Assembly: GCF_003231275.1 (NCBI RefSeq)
Contig: NZ_QKVL01000020.1
Coordinates: 1 to 64,000, forward strand
Direction of reading: 5' to 3'
Source: Pseudomonas huaxiensis
GTDB taxonomy: Bacteria > Pseudomonadota > Gammaproteobacteria > Pseudomonadales > Pseudomonadaceae
DNA length: 64,000 bases
Positions 9,475-19,129 of the stretch are shown piece by piece (the stretch's first letter is position 1; each line of letters begins with the position of its first letter). A program made the translations under genes and the position numbers. The notes under the pieces were generated by a model. The model did not search any database, was not told the origin of the DNA, and was given only the letters and a program-made list of their open reading frames with translations.

Positions 9475-10916
9475 CAGGCGTCTCCTCCGAATACATCGAT
9501 CTGGCTGAACACGCAGGCTGGCGAGGCGTGACCGACCCGCACCACCTGGTTCGGCTCGCCTTTGCCACAGTTCGGCGTGCCCAGTACCTGGAAGGTGCTG
9601 GCGTCGCCGACGGCGCTGAGGTTGCGCCAGAATCCAGAGGAAATACCGCGATAGTTGGGGTTTTTCACTACGCCCTTGAGCTCGCCGTTTTCGATCAGTT
9701 GGCCCCACTCGCAGCCGAACTGGAACTTGTTGCGCGCATCGTCGATGGACCAGGAACGGTTGGTGCGCATCAGGATGCCGCGCTCGATACCGCCGATCAG
9801 TTGCGCCAGTGACTTGTCCCCCGGCTCGATATTGAGGTTGGCCATGCGGTCGATGGGAGCACGGTTCCAGCCGCAGGCGCGGCTGTTGGCAACGCCGTCC
9901 AGGCCCGAGCGGAACTGCGACAGCGCACCGCCGAGCGGGCGCAGCAGCAGGCCATCGCGGATCAGGAACTGCTTGAGCGCCGGGGTGCCGTCGTCGTCGT
10001 GGCCGTAGCTGGCCAGTTCTTCGCGGATTTCCGGGTCGAACGTCACGTTGAGCAGGTTCGAACCGTACTGCAGATGGCCGAAGTCGCTGGCTTTGACGAA
10101 GCTGGTGCCCGCGTAGTTGCGCTCGTCGCCGAGGATGCGGTCCATCTCCAGCGGGTGGCCGATGGATTCGTGGATCTGCAGCATCATCTGGTCGGGCATC
10201 AATAGCAGGTCGCGCACGCCGCTGGGGGTGTTGGGCGCCAGCAGCAGTTGCAGCGCCTCGTCGGCGACCCGGGCGCCGGCGCCCACCAGGCCGCAACGCT
10301 GGATCACGTCGAGGCCGCCTTGCTGGCCGAAGTTCTCGCGGCCGAGGGTGCGGGTCTGGCTGTCGCCGTCGCCGAATGCGGTGACGCTGAGGCCAGGGAA
10401 AATAAAGCGCTGGGCCTGGCGCAGTTCGGCGCCGGCACTGTTGAGATAGATCTGCTCGACGGTGGTCAGGCCGAGGCTGACCTGCCAGTTGGCCAGTCGC
10501 TCATCCGCCGGCACCGCCGCCGATTCCCGATTGAGCAGGTCATAGCAATCGCCCAGCGACGGGAATGCCTGGTCAAGGTTGGGTGAGTAATAGTCGGCGC
10601 GGGCGGTGGCGATCGATTGATCGCGCAGGTCCAGCAGTGCATGAGCGGCGGTCTGTCGGGCCAGGGCTTCGGCGCGGTCGAGGGCCTGTTGCAGACCGGC
10701 CTGGGACAGGTCGGCGGTGGCGGCGTAGGCCTCGACGCCGCTGACCCGTACGGTGAGCATGGCGCCTTCATCGCGGCCCAGGCTTGGCGGTTCGGCAATG
10801 TTCTTGCGCACTGACAGGTGTTGTTGGGACTGCTGCACATAGCGCAGGGAGAAAAACTCGCCGCCGCAGCGCAGGCTTGCGAAGCGCTGGCGCAGCGGCG
10901 CGGTGAAATCGAACAT
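9474..10916 (-). CDS. TldD-like zinc metalloprotease
   Basis: A 480-residue TldD-family protein carrying the catalytic HExxxH motif (HESIGHPLE, within MLQIHESIGHPLEMDR), where the two histidines bind zinc. Family knowledge says the active site works only in a complex with the TldE partner, encoded immediately downstream with a one-base TGATG overlap. It has no signal peptide, so it is cytoplasmic. Cell role here is unknown: peptide turnover, antitoxin degradation or maturation of a modified peptide are all seen in relatives. No peptide precursor gene is visible nearby. Confidence 0.88.
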   Translation of the reverse strand: MFDFTAPLRQRFASLRCGGEFFSLRYVQQSQQHLSVRKNIAEPPSLGRDEGAMLTVRVSGVEAYAATADLSQAGLQQALDRAEALARQTAAHALLDLRDQSIATARADYYSPNLDQAFPSLGDCYDLLNRESAAVPADERLANWQVSLGLTTVEQIYLNSAGAELRQAQRFIFPGLSVTAFGDGDSQTRTLGRENFGQQGGLDVIQRCGLVGAGARVADEALQLLLAPNTPSGVRDLLLMPDQMMLQIHESIGHPLEMDRILGDERNYAGTSFVKASDFGHLQYGSNLLNVTFDPEIREELASYGHDDDGTPALKQFLIRDGLLLRPLGGALSQFRSGLDGVANSRACGWNRAPIDRMANLNIEPGDKSLAQLIGGIERGILMRTNRSWSIDDARNKFQFGCEWGQLIENGELKGVVKNPNYRGISSGFWRNLSAVGDASTFQVLGTPNCGKGEPNQVVRVGHASPACVFSQIDVFGGDA

Positions 10917-10947
10917 GCGCGGAACTCCGGGTGCCGGTGGTTCCCCC

Positions 10948-12750
10948 TCAGAACCACTCGTCTTGCATGCTCAGGCAGGTGTCATCGCGGGCCTCGAGCA
11001 ATGCGAGGTCATTATGGCAGGGCGGTACTTCCCAGGTGAGGAAAAACCTCGCCGCCTGCAATTTGCCTTGATAGAAGTCGCGGTCTGCCGAGTTACCTGC
11101 GGTCAACCCCTGTTCGGCATGGATCGCCTGTTCCAGCCAGCGCCAGCCGACCACGCAGTGGCCGAAGGCTTTCAGGTACAGCGCCGAGTTGGCCAGGGCG
11201 CTGTTGACCTTGCCGCTCGCCAGGTCGCCGAGCAGGCCGAGGGTGACGCCCTGCAGGCGGGTCAGCAGTTGCTCCAGCGGCTGGCGCAGATTGTCCAGGT
11301 CCGGGTACTGATGAGCGCGCTCACAGGTTCCGGCAATCAGCCGCACCAGTTGCTTGAGCCCGGCGCCGCCGTTCTGCGCCAGCTTGCGCCCGAGCAGATC
11401 GAGGGACTGGATGCCGTGGGTGCCTTCGTGGATCGGGTTCAGGCGGTTGTCGCGGTAGTACTGCTCCACCGGGTATTCGCGGGTGTAGCCGTGGCCGCCG
11501 AGGATCTGGATTGCCAGTTCGTTGGCCTTGAGGCAGAACTCCGATGGCCAGGATTTGACGATGGGCGTGAGCAGATCGAGCAGTTCCTGAGCCTGCTGGC
11601 GTGCCTCGGGGCTGTCGGCGGTGTGGCTGTCGTCGAACAACCGCGCGGCGTACAGGCCCAGGTCGAAGGCGCCTTCCACGTAGGCTTTCTGCGCCAGCAA
11701 CATTCGCTTTACATCGCTGTGGGCAATGATTGGCACCGCAGCGGTGGACGGGTCTTTGTTGTCCGGCAGCCGGCCTTGCGGACGCTGGCGGGCATAGTCG
11801 AGGGAATACAGGTAGCCGGCGTAGCCGAGCATCACCGCGCCCATGCCGACGCCAATCCGCGCCTCGTTCATCATCTGGAACATGCAGGCCAGGCCCTGAT
11901 GCGGCTTGCCCACCAGATAACCGACACAATTGCCGTTGTCGCCGAAGTTCAACGCGGTGGAGGTAGTGCCGCGCCAGCCCATCTTGTGGAACAGGCCGGC
12001 GAGGGTCACATCGTTGCGCGCCCCGAGGCTGCCGTCCGGATTGACCAGGAACTTGGGCACGATAAACAGCGAAATGCCCTTCACCCCGGCGGGCGCGTCC
12101 GGCAGCTTGGCCAGGACCATGTGGACGATGTTTTCCGACAGCGGGTGATCGCCGCCGGAGATAAAGATCTTGTTGCCGCGCAGCCGGTAGCTGCCATCGC
12201 CTGCGGGCTCGGCACGGGTGCGGATATCGGCCAGGGACGAGCCGGCATGCGGTTCGGTCAGCGCCATGGTGCCGAAGAAGCGACCGTCGATCATCGGCTG
12301 CAGGAACAGGCGCTTCTGCTCCTCGGTGCCGAAACTCTCGATCAGGTTCGCCGCGCCCATGGTCAGGAACGGATACGCCGTGGTCCCGGCGTTGGCTGCC
12401 TGGAAGTGAGCGAAACAGGCTTGCGAGAGTAGGGTCGGCAGTTGCATGCCGCCGGCTTCGAAATCACGGTTGGCATTGAGGAAGCCGGCCTCGAGGAACG
12501 CATCCACCGCCGGCTTCACCTCGGGAATCAGCACCGCCTCACCGTTCTCGTAGCGCGGCTCGTTCTCGTCGCCCTTGCGGTTGTGCGGCGCGAAGTACTT
12601 CTCGGCGATGCTGCGCGCGGTGGACAACGCCGCGTCGAACGTCTCGCGACTGTGCTCGGCAAAACGCTCGCGGCGGGTCAGGGACTCGGCATCGAGTACT
12701 TCATAGAGTTCGAAGGCGAGGTTGCGGGCGCTGAGCAGGGTTTCGGTCAT
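10948..12750 (-). CDS. Acyl-CoA dehydrogenase (600-residue class)
   Basis: FAD-dependent acyl-CoA dehydrogenase of the long class with an extra C-terminal domain. Visible segments: the FAD/substrate-binding MALTEPHAGSSLADIRT, the RGNKIFISGGDH strand, and the region with the probable catalytic glutamate, NRLNPIHEGTHGIQ. It catalyses the first oxidation step of beta-oxidation on an unknown chain length. Two ATGs are possible; the one at 12750 has AAGGA nine bases upstream, whereas at 12759 the AAGGA abuts the codon. It is monocistronic or leads into the TldD-like pair 31 bp downstream. Confidence 0.9.
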   Translation of the reverse strand: MTETLLSARNLAFELYEVLDAESLTRRERFAEHSRETFDAALSTARSIAEKYFAPHNRKGDENEPRYENGEAVLIPEVKPAVDAFLEAGFLNANRDFEAGGMQLPTLLSQACFAHFQAANAGTTAYPFLTMGAANLIESFGTEEQKRLFLQPMIDGRFFGTMALTEPHAGSSLADIRTRAEPAGDGSYRLRGNKIFISGGDHPLSENIVHMVLAKLPDAPAGVKGISLFIVPKFLVNPDGSLGARNDVTLAGLFHKMGWRGTTSTALNFGDNGNCVGYLVGKPHQGLACMFQMMNEARIGVGMGAVMLGYAGYLYSLDYARQRPQGRLPDNKDPSTAAVPIIAHSDVKRMLLAQKAYVEGAFDLGLYAARLFDDSHTADSPEARQQAQELLDLLTPIVKSWPSEFCLKANELAIQILGGHGYTREYPVEQYYRDNRLNPIHEGTHGIQSLDLLGRKLAQNGGAGLKQLVRLIAGTCERAHQYPDLDNLRQPLEQLLTRLQGVTLGLLGDLASGKVNSALANSALYLKAFGHCVVGWRWLEQAIHAEQGLTAGNSADRDFYQGKLQAARFFLTWEVPPCHNDLALLEARDDTCLSMQDEWF

Positions 12751-12902
12751 GGCGGCCATTCCTTGTTCGGGGATGAGGCGAGTCTAGGCAGGCGAGGGGA
12801 GGGTGCACAGGGAAATAGGTTTGGGTGATGGTGGGGTAGAAGAAACTTGCCGGCTCAGGTGGCAGCGAGAATGCTCGGCTGACATCTGCAAATGGGTTGC
12901 GG

Positions 12903-13124
12903 ATGCCCCCGGGCATTTTGCGCAAGTTGATCGTCCTTTATGTCCTGCTGAACCGGGTGGACAGGCGCATACGTGTGACGGGACGGCACTTTGCGTGGTC
13001 GCCATGGTGGCTGGTTTTCGGGATGGTGCTGATGATGATGCTGTCGGCGATGCTGGCGGTCATCCGTCTGCCGATGAACGATAGCGGGCTGTTGGTGCTG
13101 GATTGGAGGATGAGAGAGCTGTAG
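12903..13124 (+). CDS. Small hypothetical membrane protein
   Basis: Short open frame of about 73 residues with one clear hydrophobic segment (WLVFGMVLMMMLSAMLAVI) preceded by arginine-rich sequence, which suggests an inner-membrane protein with a cytoplasmic N-terminus. A TTG at 12897 is also possible. No good Shine-Dalgarno is seen. It lies between the divergent acyl-CoA dehydrogenase start and the convergent end of putA. I recognise no family, and a chance frame remains possible. Confidence 0.42.
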   Translation: MPPGILRKLIVLYVLLNRVDRRIRVTGRHFAWSPWWLVFGMVLMMMLSAMLAVIRLPMNDSGLLVLDWRMREL

Positions 13125-13154
13125 TGCTTGCGGCGTCCTGTGCCCCGACAAGCG

Positions 13155-13181
13155 CGCTCCTGCCATCAGGTGGCAGGAGCG
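13155..13181. terminator. Hairpin between small ORF and putA
   Basis: Inverted repeat GCGCTCCTGCCA...TGGCAGGAGCGC with a very short loop, lying just past the putA stop codon and the small plus-strand frame. It can serve both strands. No clear U-run follows, so efficiency is uncertain. Confidence 0.5.
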
Positions 13182-13210
13182 CGGTTGCTCGCGTCAGGCG
13201 ACAGTTGCTA

Positions 13211-16200
13211 TCAGCCGATAGTCATCAGGCTGGCGTTACCACCCGCCGCTGCAGTGTTCACGCTTAGCGCGCGTTCGATCACCAAACGCTCCAGGGCCAC
13301 CGAGGTTTCACCCGACGACAGACCGTGCACGCCGACAATGGCGCCCGGACGCTTGGCCACCTGCTCACAGACGCCGCGCAGTTGGTCCGAGTCGCCGTGA
13401 TGCAGGACGGCATCGAACGCCACTTCATCCTTGTTCCAGTCCGCCACCAGTCTGATGCGGGCCTGGACTTCCTTCGGCAGGCGGGCGCGCAGGGACTTGC
13501 CCGGCTCGCCGTCGACCACTACTGCCGAGCTGCCCACGGCGAGTACCGCGGCCAGTTGGGTCAGCAGGTCGGCTTCGCTGTCGGCCAGGCACAGCACATG
13601 CTCGCGCGGCAGGATGGTGTAGCTGTTGCGCTCGCCGGTGGGGCCGGCCAGCAGGCGGCTGATGCCGCTCTGGGACTGACGGGCGAACTGTTCGCAGAGT
13701 TGCACCAGATCGTTCTGCTGGCTGCTCGCGGCCCAGGACTTGAAGGCTTCCAGCGGCTTGAGCAGGCTTTCACGCATGCGGCTGTCTGGCGTGGTGCCAA
13801 CATCGCTGCGCTGGAACGACTGCTCGATGGCATCGGCCGGACGGGTCGACAGCAGGCGGTACAGGTACAGCGGGCCGCCGGCTTTCGGGCCGGTGCCGGA
13901 GAGGCCTTCGCCGCCGAACGGCTGCACACCGACCACGGCGCCAACGATGTTGCGGTTGACGTAGACGTTACCGGCGTTGACGTTGTCGATCACCTTGGCG
14001 ATGGTCTCGTCGATGCGGGTGTGCACGCCGAGGGTCAGGCCGTAGCCGGAGGCATTGATCTGCTCGATCAACTGGTCGAGGTTCTTGCGGTTGTAGCGCA
14101 CCACGTGCAGGACCGGACCGAAGATCTCGCGTTGCAGCTCGTCGAGGCTTTCCAGTTCGATCAGGGTCGGCATGACGAAGGTGCCACGCTTGGCTTCAGT
14201 GCCGTCGGCGATGGCCACCTGATACACCGAACGGCCTTTGTCGCGCAGGGCCTGGATGTGCTTCTCGATGCCGGCCTTGGCTTCGGCGTCGATCACCGGG
14301 CCGATGTCCACGGACAGGCGCTCGGGGTTGCCCAGGCGGCTTTCGGCCATGGCACCTTTGAGCATTTCGATGACGCGGTCGGCGGAGTCTTCCTGCAGGC
14401 ACAGTACGCGCAGGGCCGAGCAACGTTGGCCGGCGCTGTCGAAGGCCGAGGACACCACGTCGATCACCACTTGCTCGGTCAGCGCCGAGGAGTCGACGAT
14501 CATGGCGTTCTGGCCGCCGGTTTCGGCGATCAGCGGGATTGGACGGCCTTGGGCATCCAGGCGGCCGGCGACGTTGCGTTGCAGCAGGCGGGCAACTTCG
14601 GTGGAACCGGTGAACATCACGCCTTTGACGCGCTCGTCACCCACCAGGCGGGCACCGACGGTTTCACCGCGGCCCGGCAGCAGTTGCACCACGCCTTCCG
14701 GAATACCGGCTTCGAGCAGCAGGCGCACGGCCTGGGCCGCGATCAGCGGGGTTTGTTCGGCCGGCTTGGCCAGGACCGGGTTGCCAGCGGCGAGGGCGGC
14801 AGCCACCTGGCCGCTGAAGATTGCCAGCGGGAAGTTCCACGGGCTGATGCAGACCACCGGGCCCAGTGGGCGGTGGGCGTCGTTGCTGAAGTCGTTGCGT
14901 GCCTGCACCGCGTAGTAGCGCAGGAAATCGACGGCTTCGCGGACTTCGGCGATGGCGTTGGCGTAGGTCTTGCCCGCTTCGCGGACCAGCAGGCCCATCA
15001 GCGGCTGGATCTCGGCTTCCATCAGGTCGGCGGCGCGCTCAAGGATCGCGGCCCGCTCGGCTGGCGGCGTTGCCTGCCAGATTGGCCCGGCATTGAGGGC
15101 GCACTGGATGGCATTGTCGACGTCGCCGACAGTGGCTTCCTGGACATGTCCGACCACATCACGATGGTCGGCCGGGTTGAGGACTGCCACGGCAGCTTCT
15201 TCACTGGCGGCGCAGCCGAGCATCGGCGCGGCTTTCCAGGCGTTGTGGGCACTGGCCAGCAGGGCGCAGGACAGCGAGGCCAGACGGTGTTCGTTGGCCA
15301 TGTCGATGCCGCTGGAATTGGCGCGTTCGCTGCCGTACAGGTCGCGTGGCAGGGGAATGCGCGGGTGCGGCAGGCCGACGCTGCCTTCCTGGGTGGCGCT
15401 GCGTTCGATGGTGGCGACCGGATCGGCGACCAGTTCCTGGATCGAGATCGACTGGTCGGCGATGCGGTTGACGAACGAGGTGTTGGCGCCGTTTTCCAGC
15501 AGGCGGCGAACCAGGTAGGCCAGCAAGGTTTCGTGGGTGCCGACCGGTGCGTACACGCGGCACGGACGGTTCAGCTTGCCATCGGCGACCTTGCCTACGA
15601 CTTGTTCATACAGCGGTTCGCCCATGCCGTGCAGGCACTGGAATTCGTACTGGCCGGGATAATAGTTCTGGCCGGCGATATGGTAGATGGCCGACAGGGT
15701 ATGGGCGTTGTGGGTGGCGAACTGCGGGTAGATGACTTCCGGCACCGACAGCAGCTTGCGTGCACAGGCAATGTAGGAAACGTCGGTGTACACCTTGCGG
15801 GTGTAGACCGGATAGCCTTCCAGGCCGTCGACCTGGGCGCGCTTGATCTCACTGTCCCAGTAGGCGCCTTTCACCAGACGGATCATCAGACGATGGCGGC
15901 TGCGGCGGGCGAGGTCGATGACGTAGTCGATCACGTAAGGGCAGCGCTTCTGGTACGCCTGGATGACGAAGCCGATACCGTTCCAGCCGCTCAGTTGCGG
16001 CTCGAAGCACAGGCGCTCGAGCAGGTCCAGCGACAGCTCCAGGCGGTCGGCTTCCTCGGCGTCGATGTTCAGGCCGATGTCGTATTGCTTGGCCAGCAGG
16101 GTCAGCGACAGCAGGCGTGGGTACAGCTCATCCATCACGCGCTCATACTGGGCGCGGCTGTAACGCGGGTGCAGGGCGGAAAGCTTGATGGAGATGCCCG

Positions 16201-17164
16201 GGCCTTCATAGATGCCGCGGCCGTGGGAGGCTTTGCCGATGGAGTGGATGGCCTGCTCGTAGGACGCCAGGTACTTCTGTGCGTCGTGCTCGGTCAGTGC
16301 GGCTTCGCCGAGCATGTCGTAGGAATAGCGGAAGCCCTTGGCTTCGAACTTGCTGGCGTTGGCCAGGGCCTCGGCGATGGTTTCGCCGGTGACGAACTGC
16401 TCGCCCATCAGGCGCATGGCCATGTCGACGCCCTTGCGGATCATCGGTTCGCCGCTCTTGCCGATGATGCGGCTGAGGGACGAGGTGAGGCCGGATTCGT
16501 TGTGGGTCGAGACCAGCTTGCCGGTCAGCAGCAGGCCCCAGGTGGCGGCGTTGACGAACAACGACGGGCTGTTGCCCAGGTGCGGCTGCCAGTTGCCGGT
16601 GCTGATCTTGTCGCGGATCAGGGCGTCGCGGGTGCCTTTGTCGGGAATGCGCAGCAGGGCTTCGGCCAGGCACATCAGTGCCACGCCTTCCTGCGACGAC
16701 AGGGAAAACTCCTGCAACAGCCCCTGGACGATGCCGGCACGGCCGCCGGCACTTTTCTGGTTGCGCAGTTTTTCCGCGATGCCGGCAGCCAGCTTGTTGG
16801 TGGCTTCGGCCATCGGCGCCGGCAGACGGGCCTGCTCCAGCAGCATCGGCACCACTTCCTGCTCGGGGCGACGGTAGGCGGAGGTAATTGAGGCGCGCAG
16901 TACGGACTGCGGCAGGATGCTTTCAGCGAATTCGAGGAAGCACTGATGGGCATGATCGGGCTGCACGTCGCCCGCGTCGTCGGCAAGTGTGCCTGGCTGA
17001 CCGTTGAGTTCGGTCAAGGTAGCGCCACCCTCCAGCTTCTCCAGGTAATTGAAGATCGCTTGCTTGATCAACCAATGCGGCGTGCGGTCGATGGACTGCG
17101 CAGCTGCTTTGAGTCGCTCACGGGTCGGGTCGTCGAGTTTGACCCCAAGGGTGGTCGTCGCCAT
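13211..17164 (-). CDS. putA: Trifunctional PutA: repressor, proline dehydrogenase, P5C dehydrogenase
   Basis: A 1317-residue PutA, close to E. coli PutA (1320). Residues 1-47 form the ribbon-helix-helix DNA-binding domain (TTTLGVKLDDPTRERLKAAA). A FAD-dependent proline dehydrogenase barrel follows (about 260-570), then an NAD-dependent P5C dehydrogenase (about 650-1120) with catalytic Cys915 in AGQRCSALR and the LIAETGGQNA segment, and a C-terminal ALDH-like domain. It turns proline into glutamate at the inner membrane and represses putA/putP when proline is absent. The divergent putP and an array of PutA operators lie upstream, which supports autoregulation. Confidence 0.97.
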   Translation of the reverse strand: MATTTLGVKLDDPTRERLKAAAQSIDRTPHWLIKQAIFNYLEKLEGGATLTELNGQPGTLADDAGDVQPDHAHQCFLEFAESILPQSVLRASITSAYRRPEQEVVPMLLEQARLPAPMAEATNKLAAGIAEKLRNQKSAGGRAGIVQGLLQEFSLSSQEGVALMCLAEALLRIPDKGTRDALIRDKISTGNWQPHLGNSPSLFVNAATWGLLLTGKLVSTHNESGLTSSLSRIIGKSGEPMIRKGVDMAMRLMGEQFVTGETIAEALANASKFEAKGFRYSYDMLGEAALTEHDAQKYLASYEQAIHSIGKASHGRGIYEGPGISIKLSALHPRYSRAQYERVMDELYPRLLSLTLLAKQYDIGLNIDAEEADRLELSLDLLERLCFEPQLSGWNGIGFVIQAYQKRCPYVIDYVIDLARRSRHRLMIRLVKGAYWDSEIKRAQVDGLEGYPVYTRKVYTDVSYIACARKLLSVPEVIYPQFATHNAHTLSAIYHIAGQNYYPGQYEFQCLHGMGEPLYEQVVGKVADGKLNRPCRVYAPVGTHETLLAYLVRRLLENGANTSFVNRIADQSISIQELVADPVATIERSATQEGSVGLPHPRIPLPRDLYGSERANSSGIDMANEHRLASLSCALLASAHNAWKAAPMLGCAASEEAAVAVLNPADHRDVVGHVQEATVGDVDNAIQCALNAGPIWQATPPAERAAILERAADLMEAEIQPLMGLLVREAGKTYANAIAEVREAVDFLRYYAVQARNDFSNDAHRPLGPVVCISPWNFPLAIFSGQVAAALAAGNPVLAKPAEQTPLIAAQAVRLLLEAGIPEGVVQLLPGRGETVGARLVGDERVKGVMFTGSTEVARLLQRNVAGRLDAQGRPIPLIAETGGQNAMIVDSSALTEQVVIDVVSSAFDSAGQRCSALRVLCLQEDSADRVIEMLKGAMAESRLGNPERLSVDIGPVIDAEAKAGIEKHIQALRDKGRSVYQVAIADGTEAKRGTFVMPTLIELESLDELQREIFGPVLHVVRYNRKNLDQLIEQINASGYGLTLGVHTRIDETIAKVIDNVNAGNVYVNRNIVGAVVGVQPFGGEGLSGTGPKAGGPLYLYRLLSTRPADAIEQSFQRSDVGTTPDSRMRESLLKPLEAFKSWAASSQQNDLVQLCEQFARQSQSGISRLLAGPTGERNSYTILPREHVLCLADSEADLLTQLAAVLAVGSSAVVVDGEPGKSLRARLPKEVQARIRLVADWNKDEVAFDAVLHHGDSDQLRGVCEQVAKRPGAIVGVHGLSSGETSVALERLVIERALSVNTAAAGGNASLMTIG

Positions 17165-17518
17165 TTCTTATCCTCGTTATTGCCACTGGGCCGTGGCTAA
17201 GCTGGCGCCAAGATTATCCGTGCCGCATTCCGGGTGCAACCTAGTGCAACCCAAAATGTTCATGAAAAAAGTGCAACTCGTCTTGCGGGTAAAACCACAC
17301 GACAAAAACGGCTTTATAGGGTGCGTTTTCTTCTGAAATCGGCCGTTCTTGCGCCAAAAAGGAGCAAAAACGCGTTGCAGTGTATTTTTTTCCACAAGGT
17401 GCAACTGCTTTTGTAAAAACGGTTGCACCTCATTTGCGTTGTTGCATAGCATGCGCCGCCTGGGTGCAACCTCGTTAGAGGCTGCTGCTACATAAAAACA
17501 AACGCCAGGGCGAAATAC
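17165..17518. promoter_or_regulatory. putA-putP control region with eight PutA operator hexamers
   Basis: This 354 bp divergent promoter region contains eight copies of GTTGCA or its complement TGCAAC, the core bound by the PutA ribbon-helix-helix domain in E. coli. They are at 17235-17240, 17245-17250, 17272-17277, 17374-17379, 17400-17405, 17422-17427, 17441-17446 and 17465-17470. Several extend to GGTTGCAC/GTGCAACC. They fall in two groups, one beside each gene. The first group begins about 70 bp from the putA start and the last site is about 50 bp from putP. Confidence 0.85.
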
Positions 17519-19000
17519 ATGACCAGCAATCCCATCACGATTACGTTCGTGATCTACATCGCGGCAATGGTGCTGATCGGCTTCATGGCCTATCGCTCCA
17601 CCAAAAACCTTTCCGACTACATCCTCGGTGGCCGCAGTCTCGGCAGCGTGGTGACCGCGCTTTCCGCCGGTGCCTCGGACATGAGCGGCTGGCTGCTGAT
17701 GGGCCTGCCGGGCGCCATCTATATGTCGGGCCTGTCGGAAGCCTGGATCGCCATCGGCCTGACCGTCGGTGCCTACCTCAACTGGCTGTTCGTCGCCGGT
17801 CGCCTGCGGGTGCAGACCGAGCACAACGGTGACGCGCTGACCCTGCCGGACTACTTCGCCAGCCGTTTCGAAGACCATAGCGGCCTGCTGCGGATCATCT
17901 CTGCCGTGGTCATCCTGGTGTTCTTCACCATCTATTGCGCATCCGGCATCGTCGCCGGTGCCCGTCTGTTCGAAAGCACCTTCGGCATGTCCTACGAGAC
18001 AGCGCTGTGGGCCGGTGCTGCCGCGACCATCGCCTACACCTTCGTCGGTGGTTTCCTGGCGGTGAGCTGGACCGACACCGTGCAGGCTTCGCTGATGATC
18101 TTCGCGCTGATCCTCACGCCGATCTTCGTGCTGCTCGCCACGGGCGGCGTTGACACCACCTTCCTTGCGATCGAGGCGCAGAACCCCGAAAACTTCAACA
18201 TGTTCCGCGACGCCAGCTTCATCGGCATCATCTCGCTGATGGGCTGGGGCCTGGGCTACTTCGGCCAGCCGCACATCCTCGCGCGTTTCATGGCTGCCGA
18301 TTCGGTGAAGTCGATCGCCAATGCCCGTCGCATCTCCATGACCTGGATGATCCTGTGCCTGGCCGGCACCTGCGCCGTGGGCTTCTTCGGTATTGCCTAC
18401 TTCGCGGCGCACCCGGAAGTGGCAACTCCTGTTACCGAGAACCGCGAGCGTGTGTTCATCGAACTGGCCAAGCTCCTGTTCAACCCGTGGATCGCCGGTG
18501 TCCTGCTGTCCGCCATCCTGGCGGCGGTCATGAGCACCCTGAGCTGCCAGTTGCTGGTGTGCTCGAGCGCCCTGACCGAAGACTTCTACAAGACCTTCCT
18601 GCGCAAGAATGCCTCGCAGGTTGAGCTGGTATGGGTTGGCCGTCTGATGGTGCTGGCGGTTGCGCTGATCGCCATCGCCCTGGCCGCTGACCCGGACAAC
18701 CGCGTGCTGGGCCTGGTTGCCTACGCCTGGGCCGGCTTCGGTGCTGCCTTCGGTCCGGTGGTGCTGCTCTCCGTGCTGTGGAAAGGCATGACCCGCAATG
18801 GTGCGCTGGCCGGTATCGTGGTGGGTGCGCTGACTGTGATCCTGTGGAAGAGCTACAGCGGTACCACCCTGTACGAAATCATCCCGGGCTTCCTGTTTGC
18901 CACCATCGCCATCGTGCTGGTGAGCAAGGCTGGCCGTGCTTCGGCGAGCATGGTTTCGCGCTTCGAGAAAGCTGACGCGGACTACCACGCCAACAAGTAA
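17519..19000 (+). CDS. putP: Sodium/proline symporter PutP
   Basis: A 493-residue SSS-family symporter with about 13 membrane helices. The early segment ALSAGASDMSGWLLMGLPGA is the sodium/proline-binding helix II signature of PutP. It imports proline with Na+ for PutA. The ATG at 17519 follows the operator array, so PutA probably represses it. A GC-rich hairpin follows the stop. Confidence 0.97.
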   Translation: MTSNPITITFVIYIAAMVLIGFMAYRSTKNLSDYILGGRSLGSVVTALSAGASDMSGWLLMGLPGAIYMSGLSEAWIAIGLTVGAYLNWLFVAGRLRVQTEHNGDALTLPDYFASRFEDHSGLLRIISAVVILVFFTIYCASGIVAGARLFESTFGMSYETALWAGAAATIAYTFVGGFLAVSWTDTVQASLMIFALILTPIFVLLATGGVDTTFLAIEAQNPENFNMFRDASFIGIISLMGWGLGYFGQPHILARFMAADSVKSIANARRISMTWMILCLAGTCAVGFFGIAYFAAHPEVATPVTENRERVFIELAKLLFNPWIAGVLLSAILAAVMSTLSCQLLVCSSALTEDFYKTFLRKNASQVELVWVGRLMVLAVALIAIALAADPDNRVLGLVAYAWAGFGAAFGPVVLLSVLWKGMTRNGALAGIVVGALTVILWKSYSGTTLYEIIPGFLFATIAIVLVSKAGRASASMVSRFEKADADYHANK

Positions 19001-19023
19001 CGTGTGCTGACATCGTTGCTTGA

Positions 19024-19057
19024 AACGGCCCGCATCTCCTTCGAGGTGCGGGCCGTT
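19024..19057 (+). terminator. Terminator after putP
   Basis: Inverted repeat with 11 bp arms (AACGGCCCGCA and TGCGGGCCGTT) 23 bp past the putP stop, followed by a weakly T-rich stretch. Read as an intrinsic terminator. Confidence 0.65.
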
Positions 19058-19129
19058 GTCGTTTCGGCGGGCGCAACCTGACGGCGCGGGCCCGACAAGG
19101 TAAACTTCCCGGCCCTCCCAGGAGTTGCC

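Noticed and set aside
13325..16891. 1188-codon plus-strand open frame opposite putA
   Set aside because: It lies wholly within putA on the other strand, is rich in His/Gly/Gln as GC-rich antisense frames are, and shows no domain.
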